Below are positions 50,789 to 59,562 of a stretch of DNA of 64,000 nt, one piece after another. Numbering within the stretch: the stretch's first letter is position 1; every line of letters begins with the position of its first letter. The translations under genes were made by a program, and so were the position numbers. The DNA comes from Chryseobacterium turcicum (lineage in GTDB: Bacteria > Bacteroidota > Bacteroidia > Flavobacteriales > Weeksellaceae). Location: assembly GCF_021010565.1 (NCBI RefSeq), contig NZ_JAJNAY010000001.1:2150001-2214000 (forward strand), written 5' to 3'. The notes beneath the pieces are model-generated. The model ran no database searches and was not told where the DNA came from. It saw only the letters and a program-made list of their open reading frames with translations.

Positions 50789-52369
50789 ATGAAACATTTC
50801 GCAGAACTCATCAATGCTCTCGAAAGCACCAATAAAACAACCGCAAAAATTGATGCGATTGTAGATTATCTGGAACGTGCGCAGGATGATGATAAATTGT
50901 GGTTTATTGCTTTGTTTACAGGTAAAAGACCGAAACGAAATGTCAATACCAATTTTATGAAAGAATGGGCGTTGGAAATTGTGCAATTGCCATTTTGGTT
51001 ATTTCAGGAAAGTTATTCTGCGGTTGGAGATTTGGGTGAAACGATTTCTCTCATTCTACCTCCACCAAAAGAAAAGATTGAAAAAACGTTATCTGAATGG
51101 ATGCACGAAATTATAGATTTAAAAAATAAAACAGAAGCTGAGAAAAAAGATTTTGTTCTGAATTCCTGGAACGGTTTAGACTATACAGAACGACTGATTT
51201 TCAATAAATTATTAGGCGGAAGTTTTAGAATTGGTGTTTCATCAAAAACATTGATTAATGCTCTGACTAAATTTTCCGGACAGGAAGCAAGCACGCTCAT
51301 GCACAGTTTGATGGGAAAATGGCAACCCGACGAAGTTTCATTTAAAGAATTAATTTCTGCTGAAAATATCAATCCCGATAATTCTAAACCTTATCCTTTC
51401 TGCTTAGCTTATCCTTTGGAAAAAGATGTAGAAGAACTTGGCAAACCCGATGAATGGCTTGTGGAATTTAAATGGGACGGAATTCGTGGGCAAATTATCA
51501 GAAGAAATGATGAAGTTTTTATTTGGTCTCGTGGTGAAGAATTGGTAACAGAACAGTTTCCTGAAATTGCAGAAACCATTCAGAATATGAAAGGGAATTT
51601 TGTTTTAGACGGGGAAATTCTAGCAGTAAAAGATGGAAATGTTTTAAATTTTAATGAATTACAAAAACGTCTTAATCGAAAAAATGTAACAAAGAAAATG
51701 CTTTCCGAAATTCCGATTGAAGTTTTTGTTTATGATATTTTGGAATTGGAAGGTACGAATGTAAGAGAAAAACCAATTTCTGCAAGACGAGCAATGCTGG
51801 AAGAATTATTGTTGAATGAAGCTCCTGAAAAAATCAAACTTTCCCCATCAATTGACTTTGAAAAATGGGAAGATTTAAATCAAATAAGAGAAAATTCCAG
51901 GGAAATTAATAGTGAAGGATTAATGCTGAAACAGAAAAATTCACCTTATCATTCCGGACGCAAAAAAGGCGATTGGTGGAAATGGAAAATAAGCCCTTTA
52001 ACGATTGATGCGGTCTTAATCTATGCTCAAAAAGGAAGTGGAAGGCGAAGTGCTTACTACACCGATTATAGTTTTGCAGTAAAAAGCGGAGATAAATTAG
52101 TGACGATTGCCAAGGCATATTCCGGATTAACTGATAAAGAAATTATGGAAGTCAGCAAGTTTGTCAACAAAAATGCAATTGAAAAATTTGGTCCGGTCCG
52201 TACCGTAAAGCCAGAATTGGTTTTTGAGATTGCTTTTGAAGGAATTGGTTTCAGTAATCGTCACAAAAGCGGTGTTGCATTACGTTTTCCAAGAATTTTG
52301 CGTTGGCGAAAAGATAAAGCAGTGGACGAGATTGATGATATTGAAGAGATAAAGAAACTGATACAATAA
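50789..52369 (+). CDS. ATP-dependent DNA ligase (LhrLigB-type, cassette ligase)
   Basis: 526 residues. The adenylation motif is EFKWDGIRGQII (Lys of KxDG near residue 228). Later motifs include DGEILAVKDG, EGLMLKQKNSPYHSGRK, and the OB-fold WWKWKISPLTIDAVLIYA and KPELVFEIAFEGI. An N-terminal helical DNA-binding domain takes residues 1-190. It seals nicks during repair and is the namesake of the cassette with exonuclease, helicase and phosphoesterase. Confidence 0.94.
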   Translation: MKHFAELINALESTNKTTAKIDAIVDYLERAQDDDKLWFIALFTGKRPKRNVNTNFMKEWALEIVQLPFWLFQESYSAVGDLGETISLILPPPKEKIEKTLSEWMHEIIDLKNKTEAEKKDFVLNSWNGLDYTERLIFNKLLGGSFRIGVSSKTLINALTKFSGQEASTLMHSLMGKWQPDEVSFKELISAENINPDNSKPYPFCLAYPLEKDVEELGKPDEWLVEFKWDGIRGQIIRRNDEVFIWSRGEELVTEQFPEIAETIQNMKGNFVLDGEILAVKDGNVLNFNELQKRLNRKNVTKKMLSEIPIEVFVYDILELEGTNVREKPISARRAMLEELLLNEAPEKIKLSPSIDFEKWEDLNQIRENSREINSEGLMLKQKNSPYHSGRKKGDWWKWKISPLTIDAVLIYAQKGSGRRSAYYTDYSFAVKSGDKLVTIAKAYSGLTDKEIMEVSKFVNKNAIEKFGPVRTVKPELVFEIAFEGIGFSNRHKSGVALRFPRILRWRKDKAVDEIDDIEEIKKLIQ

Positions 52370-52378
52370 CTTTAAAAA

Positions 52379-52590
52379 ATTTAACCACAAAAGGTACAAA
52401 AGTTTTTTTATTAGAGTTATAATTCTTCTTTTTTAAAGTTCAAATAAGGCGATGCAAAACTTTATGAATTAATGTTCAAGAACAAAAAATTAAGATTTCA
52501 ACATAATACAGATTGTGCGTATAACTTTTTTGGACTTTGATTTAACTTAAAATTTAACACAAATGCTTTTGTGACTTTTGTGGTTTAAAA
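52379..52590. mobile_element. MITE-like element, copy C, between ligase and helicase genes
   Basis: Left end TTTAACCACAAAAGGTACAA (52379-52402 region) and right end CTTTTGTGACTTTTGTGGTT (52566-52590 region) are near-perfect inverted repeats. No gene inside. The right end lies eight bases before the helicase start codon. Confidence 0.65.
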
Positions 52591-52597
52591 AAATAAT

Positions 52598-55054
52598 TTG
52601 AAAACATTCGAAAATACAGAAGGCTTTAAAATCATTCAAAACTGGATGATGGAAAAATCGATTTCACCATTCAAATTTCAAATTGATACCTGGAGAAAAT
52701 TTGGAAATGGTTATAGCGGAATGGTTGTCGCTCCGACGGGCTTTGGGAAAACATTTTCTGTATTTTTAGCGTTGATTTCAGATTTTCTGACAAACCCCGA
52801 CAAATACAAAAAAGGACTGAAAATGATTTGGGTTACCCCACTCCGTTCACTTTCAAAAGATATCGCCAAAGCAATGCAGGAAGCAATTGACGAAATTGGA
52901 TTAGATTGGGCAGTTGGCGTGAGAAACGGAGATACAGACCCAAAAGTACGTCAACAACAGGTAAAGAATATGCCTGAAATTCTTGTAGCAACACCTGAAA
53001 GTTTACATCTTCTTCTCGGACAAAAAAATCATCAGAGATTTTTTCTGAACCTGCAAAGTATTGTGATTGATGAATGGCACGAATTATTAAGCTCAAAAAG
53101 AGGCGTTATTGTTGAATTGGGGATTTCTCAATTGAGGAAATATGTTTCCAAACTAAAAATCTGGGGAATTACCGCAACCATTGGAAATCTTGATGAAGCA
53201 ATGGAAGTTCTGATTCCTTATCCTATCAAAAAAACAAAAATCTCAGCGAAGCAACATAAAAAGATTGATATTATTCCGGTTTTTCCTGATGAAGTGGAGA
53301 TTTTGCCTTGGGCAGGACATCTCGGGCATAAATTAGCTTATAAAGTGGTTCCGATTATTTTAGAATCAAAATCAACAATTGTTTTTACCAATACCCGAAG
53401 CCAGAGTGAAATGTGGTATCAATTATTATTGGATGCACATCCTGATTTTGCCGGACAGATTGCAATTCATCACAGTTCGATTGATGCTCATTTAAGAAGC
53501 TGGATTGAAGAAAACCTGAGCAACGGAAAATTAAAAGCAGTTGTTTCTACCTCATCTTTAGATTTGGGAATTGATTTTAAACCTGTTGATACGGTGATAC
53601 AAATAGGTTCTGCGAAAGGTGTTGCAAGGTTTTTACAAAGAGCCGGACGAAGTGGCCACTCTCCTTTTGAAACTTCAAAAATTTATTGTGTTCCTACCCA
53701 TTCTTTAGAATTGATTGAAGTGGCTGCTTTGAAAGAAGCCGTCAAACAAAATGTAATTGAACCTCGTGAGCCACAGGTTTTGTGTTTCGATGTTTTAGTT
53801 CAGTTTTTAATGACATTGGCAATTGGGGACGGTTTTTATCCTGAAGAAACGTTTGAAAGGATTAAACAAATTTATGCTTTTCAGGAAATGCGTGATGAAG
53901 AATGGAAAGAAATTATCGATTTTCTCACCATTGGCGGAACTGCGCTGAAAAACTACGAAGAATACCATAAAGTTGTGGTAATGGAAGATGGTTTGCACAA
54001 AGTCATTTCGAGAAAAATTGCGATGCTTCATCGGATGAATATGGGCGCAATTGTGAGTGATGCGATGCTCAAAGTAAAATTTATTTCAGGCGGATATATC
54101 GGTATGGTGGAAGAATATTTTATCTCAAGACTCAAAAAAGAAGAGAAATTTATTTTAGCGGGAAGAGTTCTGGAAGTGGCAATGATAAAAGATATGACGG
54201 TTTTTGTGCGGGCTTCTAAAGGAAAAGCGAAAGCTCCAAGTTATCTGGGCGGAAGATTGCCTTTAAGTTCAAACCTTGGATATTTTTTAAGAGAGAAACT
54301 TTCTGGGGCGTTAAATCCTAAAGCTTCAGAAAAGGAATTGAAATTTCTGCATCCGCTTTTAGTTAATCAAGAAGAAAGGTCTCATATTCCTAAAGAAGAT
54401 GAATTTTTGGTGGAAATGATTAAAAACCGGGAAGGATATCATCTATTTATCTATCCTTTTGAAGGTCGTTTGGTACACGAAGTGATGGCGGCTTTGGTTG
54501 CGTATCGGATTTCAAAATTAGCTCCGATTTCGTTTTCAATGGCAATGAATGATTATGGTTTTGAATTATTTAGTGATAAAGAAATTCCGTTGAATGAAGA
54601 TAATCTGGAGAAAATATTGACGAGAGAAAATCTGATGACTGATGTTATTTCGAGTATCAATTCTGCAGAAATGGCAAGAAGAAAATTTAGAGATATTGCG
54701 GTAATTTCAGGGATGGTCGTTCAAAATTTTCCGGGACAACAACGTTCTAATAAAGCTTTGCAAAGTTCTGCTGGATTGATTTTTAAAGTGTTGGAAGATT
54801 ATGATCCAAATCATTTTCTTGTGAGGCAGGCCTATACAGAAGTTTTTAATATGCAATTACAGGAACAACGTTTGGTGGAAGCTTTCAAAAGAATTGAAAA
54901 ATCTAAACTTATCTTAAAATATTCCACTCAATTTACGCCATTGAGCTTCCCGATAAAAGTTGACAGTTTACGACAGACTTTGACAAGTGAAAATCTAGAT
55001 GTGAGAATTCAAAAATTAATAAAACAGTCGGGAAGAAATATTAAAGATGAATGA
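52598..55054 (+). CDS. Ligase-associated DEXH-box DNA helicase (Lhr-type)
   Basis: 818 residues. Superfamily 2 motifs: I APTGFGKTFS (near 49), Ia TPLRSLSKDIA, II DEWHE (near 166), III TATIGN, IV FTNTRSQSE, V STSSLDLGIDFKPVD, VI QRAGRSGHS. The large C-terminal part (about 430-818) is the Lhr-type winged-helix and arched domain. It belongs to the ligase-associated DNA damage response set. The TTG start at 52598 is close to the MITE end; ATG codons at 52643 and 52646 are alternatives. Confidence 0.93.
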   Translation: MKTFENTEGFKIIQNWMMEKSISPFKFQIDTWRKFGNGYSGMVVAPTGFGKTFSVFLALISDFLTNPDKYKKGLKMIWVTPLRSLSKDIAKAMQEAIDEIGLDWAVGVRNGDTDPKVRQQQVKNMPEILVATPESLHLLLGQKNHQRFFLNLQSIVIDEWHELLSSKRGVIVELGISQLRKYVSKLKIWGITATIGNLDEAMEVLIPYPIKKTKISAKQHKKIDIIPVFPDEVEILPWAGHLGHKLAYKVVPIILESKSTIVFTNTRSQSEMWYQLLLDAHPDFAGQIAIHHSSIDAHLRSWIEENLSNGKLKAVVSTSSLDLGIDFKPVDTVIQIGSAKGVARFLQRAGRSGHSPFETSKIYCVPTHSLELIEVAALKEAVKQNVIEPREPQVLCFDVLVQFLMTLAIGDGFYPEETFERIKQIYAFQEMRDEEWKEIIDFLTIGGTALKNYEEYHKVVVMEDGLHKVISRKIAMLHRMNMGAIVSDAMLKVKFISGGYIGMVEEYFISRLKKEEKFILAGRVLEVAMIKDMTVFVRASKGKAKAPSYLGGRLPLSSNLGYFLREKLSGALNPKASEKELKFLHPLLVNQEERSHIPKEDEFLVEMIKNREGYHLFIYPFEGRLVHEVMAALVAYRISKLAPISFSMAMNDYGFELFSDKEIPLNEDNLEKILTRENLMTDVISSINSAEMARRKFRDIAVISGMVVQNFPGQQRSNKALQSSAGLIFKVLEDYDPNHFLVRQAYTEVFNMQLQEQRLVEAFKRIEKSKLILKYSTQFTPLSFPIKVDSLRQTLTSENLDVRIQKLIKQSGRNIKDE

Positions 55055-55080
55055 TTCAATCATTAAAATTATTTATCGAG

Positions 55081-55131
55081 TTTGTCATTCTAAAAGAACC
55101 TAAACTACTGATATTCTTTCAGAATGACAAA
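55081..55131. repeat. TTTGTCATTCT palindrome inserted between helicase and PdeM genes
   Basis: Perfect 11-bp arms TTTGTCATTCT (55081-55091) and AGAATGACAAA (55121-55131). Resembles a dispersed REP-like family. It sits in a stretch that would encode an in-frame N-terminal extension of PdeM if 55051 were the start. Confidence 0.65.
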
Positions 55132-55149
55132 CCAACATTACAAAACTCT

Positions 55150-55794
55150 ATGAACATAGCGACAAAAAATATAACCATTCAAAACGAAATTTTCACCTTA
55201 ACCAATCAGCGAGCTCTGTTTTGGGAGAAAGAAAAAGCATTGATTTTTTCGGATTTGCATATTGGTAAAACGGCACATTTTCGAAAAAATGGAATTGCTT
55301 TAGCCAATCAAATTATGAAAAATGATTTGGAGCGACTTTCCATTCTGATAGAATATTTTAAGCCAGAAAAATTTATCATTGTCGGAGATTTACTTCACGC
55401 TGGAGATAATTCTGATGTCGATGATTTTTGCAATTGGAGAAATCAATATCCGGAGTTAAAATTTCATTTAATTGAAGGCAATCACGACAGAATTTCAAAA
55501 AAGCTGGAATCAAAATTAGGTTTACATTCTAAATTAAAATCTTTAGAAATTGATGCTTTTACCTTTGTTCACGATTTTGAAAAATCAAATTCGAAGTTTC
55601 AGATTTCGGGTCATATTCATCCAGGATTTGTTATCAATTCACCTGTTAGAAAAATAAAGCTTCCTTGTTTTGTAATCACAGAAAATCAATTACTACTTCC
55701 TGCTTTCAGTGAATTTACAGGTCTGGATACAAAAAATCTCCCTAAAAAAGGAAGATTCTATGTTTTTACTGATGCGGAAATTTATGAGGTTTAA
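55150..55794 (+). CDS. pdeM: Ligase-associated DNA damage response endonuclease PdeM
   Basis: Calcineurin-like metallophosphoesterase, 214 residues from the ATG at 55150 (MNIATKNITIQNEIFTLTN). Metal motifs: FSDLHIGKTAHFRKNG (D-x-H), VGDLLHAGDNSD (GD), IEGNHDR (GNHD) and ISGHIHPGF (GHxH). The family name and the LhrLigase cassette context agree. A start at 55051, overlapping the helicase stop, would add 33 residues derived from a palindromic repeat, unlike the family, and is rejected. Confidence 0.9.
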   Translation: MNIATKNITIQNEIFTLTNQRALFWEKEKALIFSDLHIGKTAHFRKNGIALANQIMKNDLERLSILIEYFKPEKFIIVGDLLHAGDNSDVDDFCNWRNQYPELKFHLIEGNHDRISKKLESKLGLHSKLKSLEIDAFTFVHDFEKSNSKFQISGHIHPGFVINSPVRKIKLPCFVITENQLLLPAFSEFTGLDTKNLPKKGRFYVFTDAEIYEV

Positions 55795-55797
55795 TTT

Positions 55798-56148
55798 TTA
55801 AAGCTGATCAAACCATTTATAAATATCAGTATCTGAAGAAATACTAAGTTTTTTTCTTAATCTGTTTTTTCTATTTTGAATTGCCTTTGGTGTTACAAAT
55901 GTGTAGAGAGCGACCTCTTTGGTACTCAATCTCAATTTGAGATAAATACAGAAAATGATTTCAGAATTTTGCAAATTTGAATTAATTACTGCAAGGTTTT
56001 CAAAAAAATCGGGATATGCAGATTTGAATTTGCTTAAAAGACGCGGCGAATTTTGTTTTGCTAATCTAATGATTTCTTCGTCTTCTAAGATTTTTACGCT
56101 GTAGTGTTCTGCGTTAAAGTTTTGTGTTGTTTCTATATTTCTATTCAT
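55798..56148 (-). CDS. Small LuxR-type helix-turn-helix protein
   Basis: 116 residues. The C-terminal half is a LuxR/GerE-like HTH (IYLKLRLSTKEVALYTFVTPKAIQNRKNRLRKKL, near 70-102). The N-terminal half is short and helical, with no receiver or sensor domain. Similar HTH ends occur in Bacteroidetes TPR-containing regulators, so this may be a shortened relative. The target is unknown. Its stop lies four bases from the converging pdeM stop. Confidence 0.72.
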   Translation of the reverse strand: MNRNIETTQNFNAEHYSVKILEDEEIIRLAKQNSPRLLSKFKSAYPDFFENLAVINSNLQNSEIIFCIYLKLRLSTKEVALYTFVTPKAIQNRKNRLRKKLSISSDTDIYKWFDQL

Positions 56149-56531
56149 AATGTGGCAGAATTTTTCTCTATCATTATCAAAAACTTCGGTAAAGCTTTGA
56201 TTTGATTAACGTTCTTATTATCATTTTTTTAATTATTGATGCAGAATCATATTTTTTTTAAATTCTTGATTCAAATGTATCAGAATTTTCATATTGCTTT
56301 TTATGATTCTAATCAATATTTATATTTTTTCGGATAACTAAAATAATATCTATTTGATATTTTATGTTGAGCAATTATTATAATGCTTGTTATTTTGTGT
56401 GGTATCTGTGTGGTAGGTAAATAATTCACTTTTGTATAAAATTATTCTTTCTTTACATCTCTAAAAATCTTGCCATTATTATGTTTTTAGTATAATAATG
56501 ATATTTTTTAGATGTAATTAATCCCTATAAT
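56149..56531. other. Intergenic stretch with an FNR-like box
   Basis: 383 bases with no gene seen. It contains TTTTTATGATTCTAATCA (56298-56315), whose core TGAT-N4-ATCA at 56304-56315 resembles an FNR/Crp half-site pair. The same 18-base pattern with one change recurs at 58828-58845. The rest is AT-rich. Confidence 0.45.
56304..56315. promoter_or_regulatory. FNR-like box 1 (TGATTCTAATCA)
   Basis: TGAT-N4-ATCA, close to the TTGAT-N4-ATCAA box of FNR-type regulators. It lies 217 bases before the nearby crp/fnr gene. Confidence 0.45.
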
Positions 56532-57125
56532 ATGATAAATGAAGATGTTTTGTTTTCTTTTGGAGCCGATTTGAAAACGTATGATTCTGATGATTTTATT
56601 TTTTCTGAAGGTGAAGTTCCTGGCTTCTTTTTCCTGATTTCTAAAGGAAAAGTGAAATTAAATAATTATAATGAAGGTGGTAAAGAGTTTATTCAGGGAA
56701 TACTTTTACAAGGTCACAGTATAGGCTCATCTTCCCTTTTTACTGAAAAATCTTACCCTATCAATGCGGTTGCTATAGAAGAATCTGAAATTATAAGATT
56801 ACCTAAAGCTCAGTATTTACAGCTTTTACAACAACATCCCGAAAATTATTTTACAACGATGCAGAGTCTTTCAGAACATTTGCATTACAAGTTTTTGATG
56901 ATGCAGAGCATGGCTTTTCAAAAACCTGCTCAGAAACTTTTAACTTTAATGAATTATCTAAAAGATTATTATCAAAATCAGTCACAATACTCACTCCAGA
57001 TTCTTTTAACGAGACAACAGCTCGCGTCGCTTACCGGATTAAGTGTAGAGACCGTTATCAGAGAGATAAAAAACATGGAGAAAGAAGGGATTTTAAAAAT
57101 TAAAAACAGAAAAATTTTTTATTAG
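56532..57125 (+). CDS. Crp/Fnr family transcriptional regulator (1)
   Basis: 197 residues. An N-terminal cyclic-nucleotide-binding-like barrel (FIFSEGEVPGFFFLISKGKVKL) leads to a C-terminal winged helix (LLTRQQLASLTGLSVETVIREIKNMEKEGIL). The recognition helix VETVIR matches the E-x-x-x-R pattern of FNR. No N-terminal cysteine cluster, so it is not an iron-sulfur FNR. Close relative of the protein at 57957, sharing the ending RKIFY/RKIYY. Confidence 0.87.
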   Translation: MINEDVLFSFGADLKTYDSDDFIFSEGEVPGFFFLISKGKVKLNNYNEGGKEFIQGILLQGHSIGSSSLFTEKSYPINAVAIEESEIIRLPKAQYLQLLQQHPENYFTTMQSLSEHLHYKFLMMQSMAFQKPAQKLLTLMNYLKDYYQNQSQYSLQILLTRQQLASLTGLSVETVIREIKNMEKEGILKIKNRKIFY

Positions 57126-57179
57126 TTTTAAGTAACATTCTTATCCAATTGTTTAAATTTTGGCTTTTTCCTTCAAAGT

Positions 57180-57680
57180 TTATTTTAAAATTAAAATTTT
57201 ATTAATCTCACTTTTAAAACATCCTAATATAAACTCGGTATAGTATTGCTGTGCTCCCAATGCTTGTGTTTTGGGATGTAGTTCCAGCTTTTTAGATAAA
57301 ATAATTTCCCCTTTATAGGCAAAAGAATAATACGAAAATATTTTGTAGGTAGAATTTCTGCTTGGGTTAGCATAGCCTGTAACCGCAATAGACCAGTCGG
57401 TTTCAAACAATTTGGCTACATTAAGCGCCATCGTTTCTGCAATTTGCTCAGAGACGCTATCACATGTGCTACCTTCTTCAAAATCTACATTCAAAAGTTT
57501 TGTTTTTGGTTCTAATGTGTACGCTGTAATTCCGCCTTTATAAAATAATGCGGCATTTGGCATTTGTGAAAAAGCGAGTTGAAAAAGCCCTGAAGTGACA
57601 CTCTCAGCGATAGAAATACTTTCATTGGTTGTAATCAATGCTTCGCTGATATAATTGAGTAAGTTTTGTTGAAATTCCAT
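57180..57680 (-). CDS. CinA C-terminal domain protein (nicotinamide-nucleotide amidohydrolase-like)
   Basis: 166 residues, equal to the CinA C-terminal domain alone. The start LLNYISEALITTNESISIAESVTSGLFQLAF matches the usual S-V-A-E-S-C-T-G-G segment, but reads SVTSG, so the customary Cys and one Gly are replaced. Later GGITAYTLEPKTKLLNV and WSIAVTGYANP follow. Usually deamidates nicotinamide mononucleotide; the altered motif leaves activity open. Sits among the Crp/Fnr genes. Confidence 0.78.
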   Translation of the reverse strand: MEFQQNLLNYISEALITTNESISIAESVTSGLFQLAFSQMPNAALFYKGGITAYTLEPKTKLLNVDFEEGSTCDSVSEQIAETMALNVAKLFETDWSIAVTGYANPSRNSTYKIFSYYSFAYKGEIILSKKLELHPKTQALGAQQYYTEFILGCFKSEINKILILK

Positions 57681-57956
57681 AAGATTTTGTTTTTAGGGAG
57701 GTGATGATTGAATACTTTCATATCTTTTACATTATATTTCTTGATTTTGAAGATGATTTATCTTAATAATCAATTTCATATAAAGTCTTCTCAGAATCTG
57801 AGATTTAAAACGACATCCGTTAAAGTCTTATGGGGTAAAATAGAATTTTTCTGTTTTCATAGTAGTCTGTTAATTTAGGTGGCGGTTTCTTATTATAATA
57901 AAAGATATCAAATATACTTAAGTCAGGAGGCATCAATTTATGATTTGAGTCCTATC

Positions 57957-58571
57957 TTAATAATATATTTTGCGGTCTTCAATTTTCAGCAGATTTTCTT
58001 TTTCCATTTTTTTAATGGTTCTGATGATGGTTTCTACACGCAGACCGGTAAGGTCGGCAATTTGCTGTCTTGTAAGCTTTATATTAAAAGCATGTTGGTC
58101 TTCACAATCGGTATAACTTCTAAGGTAATTAAAAAGACCAAGAATTCTTGCAGAAGGCTGTTGCGAGACCATATCATGTATCATTTGCATTTTAAAATAA
58201 AGACGATGCGATAAACATGCATTTATTTCTAATGAAACATGAGGATTTTCCTTTACCAAATCGATGAAATTTTTTCTTGGTAATATGATAACTGTCGCGG
58301 GTTTCAGAGCATAGGCATTCACCGTGTATTTTTTTTCTATAAATAAATGTGCATCTCCAAAGCTCTGCCCTTTTCCTAAAATATTATGTATAAATTCTTT
58401 TCCTTCTTCACTGTAAGTATTAACCTTTACTACACCTTCTACAATCTGATAATAAAAATTTGGCGAGTCGCCTTCTCTAAAGATAATCTCTTTTTCTTTG
58501 TAAGTTTTAATTTCAGCGTGGTAAGATTTCAGCAATTGCTCGTCAATCTTCATACAACTTATAGTTTTCAT
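57957..58571 (-). CDS. Crp/Fnr family transcriptional regulator (2)
   Basis: 204 residues. Barrel domain with EIIFREGDSPNFYYQIVEGVVKVNT and EGKEFIHNILGKGQSFGDAHLF; HTH with KLTRQQIADLTGLRVETIIRTIKKMEKENLL. Recognition helix VETIIR again fits the FNR pattern. Paralogue of the protein at 56532. A start at 58553 (MKIDEQLLKS) is possible instead of MKTISCMK. No Cys cluster. Confidence 0.87.
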   Translation of the reverse strand: MKTISCMKIDEQLLKSYHAEIKTYKEKEIIFREGDSPNFYYQIVEGVVKVNTYSEEGKEFIHNILGKGQSFGDAHLFIEKKYTVNAYALKPATVIILPRKNFIDLVKENPHVSLEINACLSHRLYFKMQMIHDMVSQQPSARILGLFNYLRSYTDCEDQHAFNIKLTRQQIADLTGLRVETIIRTIKKMEKENLLKIEDRKIYY

Positions 58572-59015
58572 GGTATAAAAATTTTTATCATTGGCATACA
58601 GTATTATCTGTAAATTTATTTTACTGTAGGATTTTGTAATCGCATATTTTGTGCCAAAATTTGTTTAAAATAAAGCTTACAAAAATAAAATTCGTTCATT
58701 TTAATCTATAATTCAGTTATTTAGAGTAAAAGTAGATGGAAAAATTAGATTATGTTTTTACGATTACTTATTTTAAAATTATGCGGCGTGCATAACAATT
58801 TTATAAATTTAGCATCTATGAAAGTTATTTTTTATGATTGTAATCATAAATTCTATTGAATTTTGATTGTTTATTCATAATAATGTGTATTTTTAATTTC
58901 TTTTACAGATAAATTGATTTTATTTTGAATATTTTATATTTTTGGTTAGGTTTTTGAAGTGACCAATATTCATAGAATTTTTATTCTAAAATACACCAAC
59001 CAAAAATATATTAAT
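58572..59015. other. Divergent intergenic region with an FNR-like palindrome
   Basis: 444 bases between crp-2 and the PPOX gene, AT-rich. The clearest feature is a 20-base palindrome at 58831-58850. No gene is seen. Confidence 0.5.
58831..58850. promoter_or_regulatory. FNR-like box 2, 9-bp palindrome (TTTATGATTGTAATCATAAA)
   Basis: Arms TTTATGATT and AATCATAAA around GT. The core TGATTGTAATCA has the TGAT-N4-ATCA form. It lies 165 bases before the PPOX ATG and 260 bases before the crp-2 start, and shares TTTTTATGATTnTAATCA with box 1. Confidence 0.55.
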
Positions 59016-59522
59016 ATGTCAACAGAAAATTTGAATCACACAGAAGCTGTAAAGAAAATCAAAGAACTTTCAGAAAAAGCTAAAATTTGTATGTTTTGCA
59101 CTAATCTCGAAAGTTTACCGATTAATACCCGACCGATGGGGCTTCAGGAAACTGATGACGACGGAAATCTATGGTTTATTAGCAGTGAAACCAGTAATAA
59201 AAATTTTGAAATAAAAGATGACAAAAGAGTGCAGCTTTTATTTATGAATAATTCAAACTCAGAATATCTTTCTATATTTGGTGAAGCTACCATTTACAAA
59301 GATAAATCGACGATTGAAGAAAAATGGTCAGCAATGGCAAATGCATGGTTTGACGGAAAAGATGACCCCAATGTTTCCATCATCCGAGTAATTCCAAAAG
59401 ACACCTATTATTGGGATACGAAAGCTGGAAAATTGGTAAGCCTGCTAAGTTTTGTAACAGCAGCGGTTACCGGAAATAAAACCGATAATTCTGACGGTGT
59501 AGAAGGCAATGCAACTATTTAA
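59016..59522 (+). CDS. Pyridoxamine 5'-phosphate oxidase-fold protein (general stress protein 26-like)
   Basis: 168 residues from the ATG at 59016 (MSTENLNHTEAVKKIKEL). Split-barrel flavin fold: AKICMFCTNLESLPINTRPMGLQETDDDGNLWFIS, KNFEIKDDKRVQLLFMNNS, IFGEATIYKDKSTIEEKWS. The profile is that of the stress protein 26 group. A GTG at 58959 would add 19 residues and lacks support. Next to two Crp/Fnr regulators and an FNR-like box, so probably under their control. Confidence 0.84.
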   Translation: MSTENLNHTEAVKKIKELSEKAKICMFCTNLESLPINTRPMGLQETDDDGNLWFISSETSNKNFEIKDDKRVQLLFMNNSNSEYLSIFGEATIYKDKSTIEEKWSAMANAWFDGKDDPNVSIIRVIPKDTYYWDTKAGKLVSLLSFVTAAVTGNKTDNSDGVEGNATI

Positions 59523-59562
59523 TTTTTAAAATATAATTCCTTACTTAAAAAACTATAAAATC

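Noticed and set aside
57681..57956. FNR-like box near the CinA gene
   Set aside because: TGAT and ATCA occur but at wrong spacing.
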